Source: Paenalicyclobacillus cellulosilyticus
Lineage (GTDB): Bacteria; Bacillota; Bacilli; Alicyclobacillales; Alicyclobacillaceae
DNA: 64,000 bases
NCBI RefSeq assembly: GCF_014647315.1
Contig: NZ_BMOY01000006.1
Span: 1 to 64,000, forward strand
Direction: 5' to 3'
Part shown: one piece after another, positions 17,725-24,772 of the stretch
Numbering within the stretch: the first letter of the stretch is position 1
Layout of the letters: the number at the start of each line of letters is the position of its first letter
The notes under the pieces: model-generated
Databases searched by the model: none
What the model was told of the DNA's origin: nothing
Seen by the model: the letters and a program-made list of their open reading frames with translations, nothing else
Program-made: the position numbers and the translations under genes

Positions 17725-18000
17725 TCAATGTCCCAACTGCCACGGCCGCGCCGGATGACGATGACGATGTTCGTGCGCAGTCTGCGCGCGCCACTCGTCG
17801 CGGGTCATCACCTTGGGCACCTCACCCTGCTCTTCCTTTCGGCGGACAGCACCTGAAACCGCGCAGATTGCGATGTTCGAGAAGATGCGCGTCGCGCTTT
17901 GGCCGCAAGAGGGACACGTTGCTGTGGATGACGCTTCCCGCATCGGCATCTGTTTGGCAAACTCCCCGCATCGTTCACACCAGAATTCGTACACCGGCAC
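17725..18000 (-). CDS. FmdB family zinc-ribbon regulatory protein
   Basis: This small protein of about 91 residues begins PVYEFWCERCGEFAKQM and has a second Cys pair in ATCPSCGQSATRIFS. The two CxxC pairs form the FmdB/CxxC zinc ribbon. The prototype FmdB was described next to formamidase in Methylophilus and is thought to regulate it. The GTG at 18000 is preferred because FmdB proteins start M-P-x-Y, and GAGGGATG lies upstream. The frame also extends further 5' into fmdA without a better start. The tail (AHEHRHRHPAR) is His/Arg-rich. The position between fmdA and amiE supports a role in amide metabolism. Confidence 0.85.
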   Translation of the reverse strand: MPVYEFWCERCGEFAKQMPMREASSTATCPSCGQSATRIFSNIAICAVSGAVRRKEEQGEVPKVMTRDEWRAQTAHEHRHRHPARPWQLGH

Positions 18001-18010
18001 GTCCCATCCC

Positions 18011-19189
18011 TCACCGAGGCAGGATGTCTTTTTCAAAGATGGCGGTTGGAATGGCCAACGTGCAGCATGCGTTGGGGATGTCCACGATGCCGCTGATCCT
18101 TCCTTCCACGGGTGCGGTGCTCAAGATCATATATGCTTGCTCCGCGGTATACCCGACCGTTTGCAGGTATTGAATCGCATTGAGACAGGCACGCCGGTAC
18201 GCCACATGCGCATCCAAGTAAGTCTGAGTACCCGTCCGTTCATCCACTGATACCCCCTCGAACACCAAATACTCGGTGTACCGCGGCTCCACAGGTCCAG
18301 GGATGAACACCGGATTTGAAACAATGCCGTACTTGGCCATGCCGCCTTTGATCACGTCCACATGCAGGTCGATCCATCCGTTCATCTCGATGGCGCCGCA
18401 GAAGGTGATCTCGCCGTCACCCTGGGAAAAATGGATGTCGCCAACAGAGAGCTTTGCGCCTTTCACGAACACAGGGAAGTAGATGCGGCTCCCTTTGGAG
18501 AGGTTCTTGATGTCGCAGTTTCCTCCGTTCTCCCGCGGGGGTACGGTCCGCGCCGCCTCTTTCGCAACGCGGTCGAATTCGGCTCCTTTCAACGTGCCCA
18601 ACACTGCACCCCGCGGCTCCGGCAGGTTGGCGAGCGGAGGAACCCGATCCGGTTGGGTCGCAACCAGTTCGCGCTCACGAGCGTTCCATCGATCCAGCAG
18701 CTCATGAGACGGTGCCACACCGATGAGCCCTGGGTGAATCAACCCGGCGAACCGAACACCCGGAACATGCCGGCTCGTGGCGTAGATCCCGTGGAAGTCC
18801 CAGATGGATTTGGCCGCTTCCGGGAAGTAGTCGACGAGAAAACTGCCGCCGTTCTCCCGTGCGAAGATGCCGTTGTAACCCCACTCCGAACCGGGCAGAG
18901 CGCCGATGTCCAGGATGTCCACCACCAAAAGATCACCCGGTTCCGCCCCGTTGACGTAGATGGGACCGCTCAACACATGCACGCGGGTCAAGTCGACGTC
19001 CCGGACGTCGCTGGGATCGTCGTTGTTTTGGATCTGACCATCGGTCCATTCCTTGCATTCAATCCGAAATTCCGTGCCTGGATTGATCGACACCACCGCG
19101 GGAATGTCCGGATGCCAGCGATTGTGACCTGGCACGTCCTGCTCCGCCATCGGCTTTGACAAATCGACGCGAAATAATACATCCGGCAT
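18011..19189 (-). CDS. fmdA: Formamidase/acetamidase
   Basis: FmdA hydrolyses formamide to formate and ammonia and belongs to the acetamidase/formamidase family, unrelated to AmiE. Motifs include RWHPDIPAV, HVLSGPIYVNGAEPGD, GDIHFSQGDGE (metal-ligand segment) and EMNGWIDLHVDVIKGG. Length is 392 residues. The ATG at 19189 has GGAGGG 5 bases upstream; longer versions add only basic residues. This is the first gene of the nitrogen operon and is read from the consensus promoter at 19286-19313. Confidence 0.95.
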   Translation of the reverse strand: MPDVLFRVDLSKPMAEQDVPGHNRWHPDIPAVVSINPGTEFRIECKEWTDGQIQNNDDPSDVRDVDLTRVHVLSGPIYVNGAEPGDLLVVDILDIGALPGSEWGYNGIFARENGGSFLVDYFPEAAKSIWDFHGIYATSRHVPGVRFAGLIHPGLIGVAPSHELLDRWNARERELVATQPDRVPPLANLPEPRGAVLGTLKGAEFDRVAKEAARTVPPRENGGNCDIKNLSKGSRIYFPVFVKGAKLSVGDIHFSQGDGEITFCGAIEMNGWIDLHVDVIKGGMAKYGIVSNPVFIPGPVEPRYTEYLVFEGVSVDERTGTQTYLDAHVAYRRACLNAIQYLQTVGYTAEQAYMILSTAPVEGRISGIVDIPNACCTLAIPTAIFEKDILPR

Positions 19190-19218
19190 AAACACCCTCC
19201 TCCGGAACCGCCTTTTCA

Positions 19219-19235
19219 TGTTAAACATACTTACC
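19219..19235. promoter_or_regulatory. TnrA/GlnR-like half-matching site downstream of the fmdA promoter
   Basis: TGTTAAACATACTTACC fits TGTNAN7TNACA with one mismatch in the last base. It lies between the fmdA promoter and the fmdA start, centred about 52 bases downstream of the predicted transcription start, a position suited to repression. Confidence 0.4.
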
Positions 19236-19285
19236 AATCGGTTTACGCTGGCCAACTCGTGACCAAACGCGTAATCTTGACTATC

Positions 19286-19313
19286 ATCATACCAAAACCT
19301 TAGATAATGTCAA
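19286..19313 (-). promoter_or_regulatory. Promoter of the fmdA-amiE-urease operon
   Basis: On the minus strand TTGACA (19313 to 19308) is followed after 16 bases by TATGAT (19291 to 19286), close to the sigma-A consensus. Transcription should start near 19279, about 90 bases before fmdA. The -35 lies within a TnrA/GlnR-like sequence at 19308-19324. Confidence 0.8.
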
Positions 19314-19324
19314 TAAACATAACC
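19308..19324. promoter_or_regulatory. TnrA/GlnR-like site over the fmdA -35
   Basis: TGTCAATAAACATAACC matches TGTNAN7TNACA except for the last base. It covers the -35 hexamer of the fmdA promoter, centred near -37. Binding here would be expected to block RNA polymerase. Confidence 0.4.
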
Positions 19325-19382
19325 GATAAGGGTTGCGCACGGTTGTATTTCATCTTGATTCATACCCCTCACCAGATGAATA

Positions 19383-19399
19383 TGTAATATTTCATTACA
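19383..19399. promoter_or_regulatory. Perfect TnrA/GlnR box upstream of the NCS1 permease promoter
   Basis: TGTAATATTTCATTACA is an exact match to the Bacillus TnrA/GlnR consensus TGTNAN7TNACA and extends as an 8-base-arm palindrome (19381-19401). Its centre is about 51 bases upstream of the predicted permease transcription start, the position from which TnrA activates. That TnrA or GlnR binds here is inference from known Bacillus sites. Confidence 0.7.
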
Positions 19400-19406
19400 T
19401 AGACCC

Positions 19407-19435
19407 TTGCATCGCCCTGAATCGCGTGTTATATT
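19407..19435 (+). promoter_or_regulatory. Promoter of the NCS1 permease gene
   Basis: TTGCAT (19407-19412), a 17-base spacer and TATATT (19430-19435) form a good sigma-A promoter; transcription should start near 19442. The TnrA/GlnR box ends 7 bases before the -35. Confidence 0.8.
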
Positions 19436-19485
19436 GTCACCAAATCACCCTTCAATTCGACAAAACTCAGAAAGGAGCTGGAGAG

Positions 19486-21216
19486 ATGTCGGCAGTTGAA
19501 CTGCAGCAAGGACGGCAGCCGGCCAAGCGGTCCTTCAACAAATTTGTCAATAATCCTGTCATGGAGGACTACGCGCTGCGGTACGCACCGCGATCGTTTC
19601 GCAAGTGGAGCGAATTTGCGGTGGCGAACTCGGCGCTCGGCGGCATCGCCTACATGGCCGACTTCGCCATTGGCGGTTCCATCGCGCTCAGCTTCGGCTT
19701 TACCAACTCACTCTGGGCCATTCTGGTCGTCGCAGCCATCATCTTCTTAACCGGCATTCCCATCGCGTACTACTCAGCAAAGTACAACATCGACATGGAC
19801 CTGCTGACGCGCGGCGCAGGGTTTGGGTACTACGGTTCAACGCTTACCTCACTCGTCTATGCCTCGTTTACGTTCATCTATTTTGCCTTGGAAGGTTCCG
19901 TCATGGCCCAAGCCTTGTATCAGTACTTTCACATCCCGCTGGCCATCGGCTACCTCATCTGTTCGCTTGTCGTCATCCCGCTCGTGATGTACGGGATGAC
20001 CGCGCTGTCGAAGCTGCAGTTAATCACCCAGCCCATTTGGCTGCTGCTGATGATCGGTCCGTTCATCGCGATCGCGGTCAAAGACCCGGCGGCGTTCTCC
20101 GCGTGGACACACTTCGGCGGTTCTTCTGCGAGCGGATCGGCATTCAATACGATAGAATTCGGTTTGGCGATGGGTGTGACACTCTCTCTCATCGCCCAGA
20201 TTGGTGAACAGGTGGATTATCTGCGTTTCATGCCCGACAAGACCCCCGTCAACCGGGCGAAGTGGTGGTGGGCGGTCCTGCTCGCCGGGCCAGGCTGGGT
20301 CATTCTCGGCGCGCTCAAACAGTTGGGCGGCTCGTTCCTGGCTTCGTACATCACGCCCATCGTCGGTGCGGCAAACGCGGATGAACCGATTCGGATGTAC
20401 ACGCACGCCATCGCAGCGGCCGTCGGGAACCCGTTCGCGGCCCTGTCGATCGCGACGTTCTTCGTCCTCTTGTCCCAAATCAAGATCAACGTCACCAATG
20501 CGTATTCCGGTTCGTTGTCGTGGTCGAACTTCTTCTCGCGCATCTTCCACGCCCATCCGGGCCGCGTCGTGTGGCTGTTTCTCAATGTCGCCATCGCACT
20601 GGCGTTGATGGAAGGCGGGGTGTTCGGGTTCCTCAACACGGTGCTCGGGTTTTACTCGAATGTCGCCGTGGCATGGATTGGCGCCATCGTCTCGGACTTG
20701 GTCATCAACAAATCCATCCTCAAGATCAGCCCGTCGTACATCGAGTACAAGCGCGGTCACCTGTACAACTTCAACCCCGTCGGATTCGGCTCGATGATCA
20801 TCGCCTCCGGCATCTCCATCGCCGCGTTCTTCAATGCGTTCGGGCCGTTCCTCCAGGCGTATTCGGCGCTGTTGTCCATCGTGTTGGCCTTCGTGTTGAC
20901 GCCCATCATCGCGCTGTTGACGAAAGGCAAGTACTACATCGCCCGCGAGCCCGAGCCCCTCCATATCGTTGCCCGGCACACCTCTGCACACCATGAACAT
21001 GGGGCCGGCCACGGCCATCATGCTCCCGTTTACCGGACCGCGGTGTGCGTCAGCTGCGGCTATGAGTACGAACAAGAGGACATCTTGCACTGCCCGTTCC
21101 ACGACGGCCCCATCTGTTCGCTGTGTTGCAGCCTGGAGAGCCAGTGCCATGACGTATGCAAACTCCCGGCCGCATCAGATGACCCTGCGCGCTCGGTGCA
21201 CGCGGCACGGGGTTAA
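19486..21216 (+). CDS. NCS1 family permease with C-terminal His/Cys-rich metal-binding domain
   Basis: Residues about 1-490 form an NCS1 (cytosine/purine/allantoin) permease with around 12 membrane segments; family motifs include ADFAIGGSIAL, GYYGSTLTSL and IGEQVDYLRFMPD. After the last helix come a His-rich linker (HHEHGAGHGHH) and a compact domain with eight cysteines (CVSC, LHC, CSLCC, QCHDVC). This resembles a zinc module that, from memory, sits between permease and histidine kinase in some bacterial transporter-kinase fusions; here no kinase follows. AAAGGAGCTGGAGAG precedes the ATG at 19486. It diverges from the amide/urea operon, and its box at 19383-19399 suggests nitrogen control. 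The transported compound is not known. Confidence 0.88.
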   Translation: MSAVELQQGRQPAKRSFNKFVNNPVMEDYALRYAPRSFRKWSEFAVANSALGGIAYMADFAIGGSIALSFGFTNSLWAILVVAAIIFLTGIPIAYYSAKYNIDMDLLTRGAGFGYYGSTLTSLVYASFTFIYFALEGSVMAQALYQYFHIPLAIGYLICSLVVIPLVMYGMTALSKLQLITQPIWLLLMIGPFIAIAVKDPAAFSAWTHFGGSSASGSAFNTIEFGLAMGVTLSLIAQIGEQVDYLRFMPDKTPVNRAKWWWAVLLAGPGWVILGALKQLGGSFLASYITPIVGAANADEPIRMYTHAIAAAVGNPFAALSIATFFVLLSQIKINVTNAYSGSLSWSNFFSRIFHAHPGRVVWLFLNVAIALALMEGGVFGFLNTVLGFYSNVAVAWIGAIVSDLVINKSILKISPSYIEYKRGHLYNFNPVGFGSMIIASGISIAAFFNAFGPFLQAYSALLSIVLAFVLTPIIALLTKGKYYIAREPEPLHIVARHTSAHHEHGAGHGHHAPVYRTAVCVSCGYEYEQEDILHCPFHDGPICSLCCSLESQCHDVCKLPAASDDPARSVHAARG

Positions 21217-21292
21217 TCCGAATGCAACGTCTGGCATCGAGTCAGAATTGCATCGAGTCGTCTGTTGATTGGCTCCGCTTCAACATTGCAAA

Positions 21293-21320
21293 GGCCGGGG
21301 AGCACGACCCCGGCCCTTTT
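21293..21320 (+). terminator. Terminator after the NCS1 permease gene
   Basis: GGCCGGGG (21293-21300) pairs with CCCCGGCC (21308-21315) around AGCACGA and is followed by CTTTTCTG. It is a good plus-strand terminator. In the minus direction, GGCCTTTG gives only a weak T run for the convergent nickel permease gene. Confidence 0.8.
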
Positions 21321-21361
21321 CTGCTTCATTCAACGAAGAGGGTGTCTTGCATGGAAAGTCA

Positions 21362-22108
21362 CTACGCAAGCGCGGGCAGCCACGACGCCTGGCCTGTCAC
21401 GAAGAGCAACCCCACCGCCAGGCTGTACACCGCCGTCGAGAGGCCGACACCGAACATAACCGTCTTCTTCCGCAATGTGGCAGCGAATCCGAACAAGCTC
21501 ATGAGTGCCAACAAGGAGTGAGATACCAAAAGACCCGCCGCGAACAAGAACACCAAAAGCAGCCCTTGCACCGAATCGCCCACGCCGGCAGCCGTGGTGA
21601 ACAGCAGGAGCTGGGTGGGCGTCTCGGCGCCGACGCCGTGGATGATGCCGATGACGAAGGCGCCGCGCCAGGTCACATCGAGCGTCAACCGCGTGTTGCG
21701 CGGCACGTACCGCCCGAGCAAACGCTCCGCAAGCCACGCGATGGCGTTGTACATCCCGAGGTAGAGCAGGCGCCAGCGGCTGACCATGACGTAATCCTGG
21801 CCACGGCGGAACAGCGCGGCCAAAAACACCCCCGCCAACAGGATCAGGGTGAGCCCGACCACCCGCTCCATCACACTGTCCACCCAGTGCGGCAACGTCC
21901 AGCCCACCAGCACCGCCAGACCGCCGAAGCAGACGATGACCATCTCGTGTCCGAGCGCATACCACGTCGCCAGGAGAAACCCGCGCTTCGCCTGGCGCTC
22001 GCTGCCCACCAGGTCGGCGATGGCTGAGATGTGGTCCCAGTCGATGCCATGGCGAATCCCCAAGGCCAACGCCAAGCCGAACAGACCCCACAGCTCTGTT
22101 GCGTGCAT
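21362..22108 (-). CDS. Nickel permease (NiCoT/UreH-like)
   Basis: This 248-residue membrane protein has the nickel/cobalt signature HX4DH as RHGIDWDH (His20, Asp25, His26), followed by ISAIADLVGSERQAKRGF. A second family motif, GIIHGVGAETPTQ, lies near residue 150. It has about six membrane helices and is shorter than the NixA-type protein at 2.8 kb, as in the UreH-type permeases found with ureases. The ATG at 22108 shares its A with the stop of the preceding ATPase gene, and GGAGGG lies 9 bases upstream. It is the last gene of the guanidine riboswitch transcription unit. Confidence 0.85.
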   Translation of the reverse strand: MHATELWGLFGLALALGIRHGIDWDHISAIADLVGSERQAKRGFLLATWYALGHEMVIVCFGGLAVLVGWTLPHWVDSVMERVVGLTLILLAGVFLAALFRRGQDYVMVSRWRLLYLGMYNAIAWLAERLLGRYVPRNTRLTLDVTWRGAFVIGIIHGVGAETPTQLLLFTTAAGVGDSVQGLLLVFLFAAGLLVSHSLLALMSLFGFAATLRKKTVMFGVGLSTAVYSLAVGLLFVTGQASWLPALA

Positions 22109-23016
22109 CAAACCACACCCTCCCACGATCCGCTCATCTCCCACAGTTCACGCACCGCGTCCGTCAGTGTCCGCGGCGGGGCGGCCGTGCGCCCCGGCAC
22201 CAAGGCGAACGGCAACGACACGAGCGGCAAGCGCAGCCGGGCTTGTTCCATGAGCCGCTTATCCACGAGCAGTCCCGCATCGCCGCTCGCCAGCACCCTC
22301 CCGCCGCAGAGCACCGTCACCGCTTCCGCCCAAGCGGCCGCAAAATCGACGTCGTGCGTCGCCACCATCACGGTGACCCCCATCCACTGCATGGCTTGCA
22401 GCAGATGTGTCAGTTCGTGAACTGCTTGCGGATCCAACCCGTCGGTCGGATCGTCCACCAGCAAAAAGTGCGGCCGCCTCACCATCGCCGCCGCCAACGC
22501 CACCTTGCGCGCAGGCCATCGATGCAGGGCCGCCAAGCGTTCGTCTCGCGCCGCCTGCATGCCCACCATCGCCAGCGCCACCTCCGCCTGCCGCACCACC
22601 TCGGCCCGCGGCAGGCGGGTGTGCACCAGCGGTGCGGTGACGTATTCCCACACCGTGCGCATGAACAGCGTCGCGCGCGGCCGGCCCGCCACCAAGGCCA
22701 TCCCTGCGCGCAGCCGGCGCCAGTCACGCGGCGACCATGGTTTCCCGTCGACCACCACTTCTCCGGCGCTCCACCGTCTGCGTCCGGCCAGAACTTCCAA
22801 CAAGGTGGTCTTCCCGCTCTCGTGCGCTCCCACCAGCGCGACGCGCTGGCCGTACGGGATGGCCAGCGAGACGCGGTCCAACGCGCGCGTCCCGTCCGCA
22901 AAGACCATCGTGAGGTCCCTGAGATGCACCTCGCGCCACGCGGCACCTTCGCAACGCCCGGCCGGCGCGATTCGTCCAGCGGTGCCCTGCCGCACCAGGT
23001 TCATCCATCGCGCCAT
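22108..23016 (-). CDS. Degenerate CbiO/NikO-like ATP-binding protein
   Basis: The fold follows the ECF cobalt/nickel ATPase CbiO: DLTMVFADGTRALDRVSLAI, Walker A GAHESGKTT near residue 68, and an H-loop in VATHDVDFAA. Three catalytic elements are altered. The Q-loop Gln is missing (VAGRPRATLF where homologues have a Gln-containing QNP-type sequence). The ABC signature LSGGQ is replaced by LHRWPARK. The Walker B Glu is Asp in LLVDDPTDGLD. ATP may bind, but normal hydrolysis is doubtful. The ATG at 23016 has GAGAGGGG 7 bases upstream. No ECF permease or substrate-binding component is nearby. It overlaps the nickel permease gene by one base, suggesting an accessory or vestigial role. Confidence 0.75.
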   Translation of the reverse strand: MARWMNLVRQGTAGRIAPAGRCEGAAWREVHLRDLTMVFADGTRALDRVSLAIPYGQRVALVGAHESGKTTLLEVLAGRRRWSAGEVVVDGKPWSPRDWRRLRAGMALVAGRPRATLFMRTVWEYVTAPLVHTRLPRAEVVRQAEVALAMVGMQAARDERLAALHRWPARKVALAAAMVRRPHFLLVDDPTDGLDPQAVHELTHLLQAMQWMGVTVMVATHDVDFAAAWAEAVTVLCGGRVLASGDAGLLVDKRLMEQARLRLPLVSLPFALVPGRTAAPPRTLTDAVRELWEMSGSWEGVV

Positions 23017-23038
23017 GCCGCATCCCCTCTCCGCCTCA

Positions 23039-23610
23039 TCACGGTTCCTCCGGTAACTCATACCAGCGCACCCGTTCGCCAATCACGGCGCGCAACCGCC
23101 ACCGCCAACTCTTGCGCCGCGCATCGGTGGCTTCCCGCAAGCGCCGGATACCATCGCGCACCTTCGCCAGCGCCGGGGCGTCACCTTGGAGCAGGCTCTC
23201 CGCATGGCGTTCGAGCATGTGCAGATTGTTCGTCACCGTCTTCCACAGCCCCCAATCGCCGGCCAGGACCTCAGCGAAGCGGGCGACGTTGAACACCCCC
23301 GGCTCGTCCCGCTCGGCCCAATCCGACGCCAAGATCAGCGCCAACGTGTCCTTGATGTCCTTTTCCGTGAACTCCACAATCTGTAGCTTGGTCAACGCCA
23401 GATCGGCGAGCGGCAACGTGACCGGCTGCAGTTCGAGGCGATGGGCGAAGTCAATCCGATGGCACATCTGAAACGCGTCGATGAAGACGTCGATCTTCTC
23501 CCGGCCGTACCAATAGATCAAGCGGTGCCGGCCGTGGAGGAGATTGAACTCCTTGTCCGGGACCAGGCCTTTTGCCTCCAGCCACTGTTGTACCCGCCGG
23601 CGTTGATACC
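23039..23610 (-). pseudogene. 5'-truncated nucleotidyltransferase-like gene fragment
   Basis: From about 23610 downward the frame encodes a coherent protein tail of about 190 residues, starting near RRRVQQWLEAKGL and continuing NLLHGRHRLIYWYGREKIDV, then a helical region ending VRWYELPEEP. It looks like the C-terminal part of a nucleotidyltransferase-fold protein: the ..KIDVF.. segment resembles the strand carrying the third acidic residue. Further upstream in this frame the sequence is only a shadow of the guanidine hydrolase-like gene. No start codon with a ribosome site exists at the junction. The N-terminal half was evidently lost in the deletion that also removed the hydrolase C-terminus. 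Confidence 0.7.
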
Positions 23611-24441
23611 CAGGCGCTCGACGTCGTTCATGGTCAGGATGGTCGTGCCCCGCTCCCGGGCCACCGAGACGCCCGCCCGCGGCACCTGCCAGCCGCCGAT
23701 CCCGATTTGGACCAGATTCGACGGCGGCGCGTTGGGGATGTTCGTGGCGTGAAACCACGGCGTGGTGTGCATCCGCTCGTCCATGTCCTTCTCCTGGGTA
23801 TCCACGTGGCGATCCAGGTGGATGATGCCGACCTTGCCGTCGATGTTCTCCGCCACCCCGCGCAGGCACGGATAGCCGATGGCGTGATCGCCGCCCAGGA
23901 TGATGGGCATGGTGCCTTTGCTCATCACGTGCGAGACCGCCTTGGTGATTTGGTCGAAACTCTTCTCAATGTTGGCGATGGTGAAGACGTCGCCGAGATC
24001 GCAGATCTTCACCTGCTCGCGCAGGTCGACGCCGAGCTCGTAGTTGTACGTGGTGTACAGCGCCGAGATGCGGCGGATCGCCTGCGGCCCGAACCTCGTC
24101 CCCGGCCGGTACGTCGTGCCGATGTCGAATGGAACGCCGAGGATGGCGATGTCGAATTGATCCACCTCATGGACGTTTTCCAAAAACGGCATCTTCAAGA
24201 ACGTGTTGATGCCCGCCCAATGGGGCAGCTCCCCCCGGCTGAAGCACGAGATGGTTCGGTCCTCGATGCTGTCCGCCGCTTCCAGCCCCATGGCGATGGC
24301 GCGCCGAATCTCTTCCTCGCCGCGGGTCTTGGGCAACTTCGCTTCCGCGAGGGCCGCGAAATACCCGTCAAGGGTCTCCTTTTGGAACGACATCCCTTCC
24401 TGTTCCCGGTACCGTCCGCCGTGGCTGTGGTAAAAGCTCAT
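23518..24441 (-). pseudogene. Truncated ureohydrolase, guanidine hydrolase (GdmH)-like
   Basis: Residues 1 to about 279 match the agmatinase/arginase superfamily and specifically the guanidine hydrolase group, which turns guanidine into urea and ammonia and uses nickel. Visible motifs are LGVPFDIGTTYRPGTRFGP, the metal ligand His186 (GGDHAIGYP) and Asp210/His212/Asp214 (HLDRHVDTQ). After ERLGI the homology stops. The next 28 residues are out-of-frame reading of the adjacent gene, ending at a stop at 23518. The second metal motif (DxD in the ..FDID.. strand) and the C-terminal 80-100 residues are absent, so the enzyme cannot be active. It sits directly behind a guanidine-I riboswitch, which supports the substrate assignment. 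Confidence 0.8.
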
Positions 24442-24458
24442 GGATCACCCACCCTCCT

Positions 24459-24500
24459 AAAAAAAGAATGAGGGACAAAAACCGCCCGGGTTTTTATCCC
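24459..24500 (-). terminator. Riboswitch-controlled terminator
   Basis: On the minus strand GGGATAAAAACC (24500-24489) pairs with GGTTTTTGTCCC (24483-24472) around CGGGC, with one G-U pair, followed by TCATTC and seven T. Its 5' arm is the conserved 3' part of the guanidine aptamer, so ligand binding should prevent hairpin formation: an ON switch. Confidence 0.88.
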
Positions 24501-24595
24501 TCCGTGTGACGCCCAGGAACCTGAGCACGAACCCCTCTTGGACCAGTCGATGCGTCATTTTTTATAACACATCCGGAACCCTAGGGGTTTCTTTG
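24481..24595 (-). ncRNA. Guanidine-I (ykkC) riboswitch
   Basis: Read on the minus strand, three conserved blocks of the ykkC motif occur in order and with usual spacing: CTAGGGTTCCGGAT (24584-24571), ACTGGTCCAAGAG (24547-24535), then ACACGGAGGGAT (24507-24496) continuing AAAACCCGGG (24495-24486). These are almost letter for letter the Bacillus subtilis ykkC aptamer. The RNA binds free guanidinium and switches on export or degradation genes. Here it lies between a promoter (24601-24629) and the hydrolase-like gene, with the terminator overlapping the aptamer 3' end. The aptamer shows no damage although its target gene is truncated. Confidence 0.93.
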
Positions 24596-24600
24596 CTTTC

Positions 24601-24629
24601 ATTTTAGGCGAATATGCGACATAGATCAA
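24601..24629 (-). promoter_or_regulatory. Promoter of the guanidine riboswitch unit
   Basis: TTGATC (24629 to 24624), a 17-base spacer and TAAAAT (24606 to 24601) on the minus strand. Transcription would begin near 24594, just before the first conserved aptamer block. Confidence 0.75.
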
Positions 24630-24657
24630 GGCGTTTGTCGCAAAAACCGCGTGGTTA

Positions 24658-24674
24658 TGTAATAATTTATGACA
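24658..24674. promoter_or_regulatory. Perfect TnrA/GlnR-type box
   Basis: TGTAATAATTTATGACA fits TGTNAN7TNACA exactly. It lies about 72 bases upstream of the predicted start of the guanidine riboswitch transcript and about 140 bases before the divergent hydrolase transcript. Binding by a TnrA/GlnR homologue is inferred from the motif and the nitrogen-related target. Confidence 0.55.
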
Positions 24675-24772
24675 CGATCGACGCAGATCGCACAGCGTGC
24701 CGCGAGGGACAAGAACCGGGAGGCTGATTGCACCGGGGGAGAGGCCAGCACGGTTCAGACGAGCGCGGTGAC

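Noticed and set aside
23039-23869. A complete open reading frame of 276 codons on the minus strand
   Set aside because: Only the part below about 23610 is coherent protein; the upstream part is an out-of-frame reading of the hydrolase-like gene, so I treat it as a truncated fragment.
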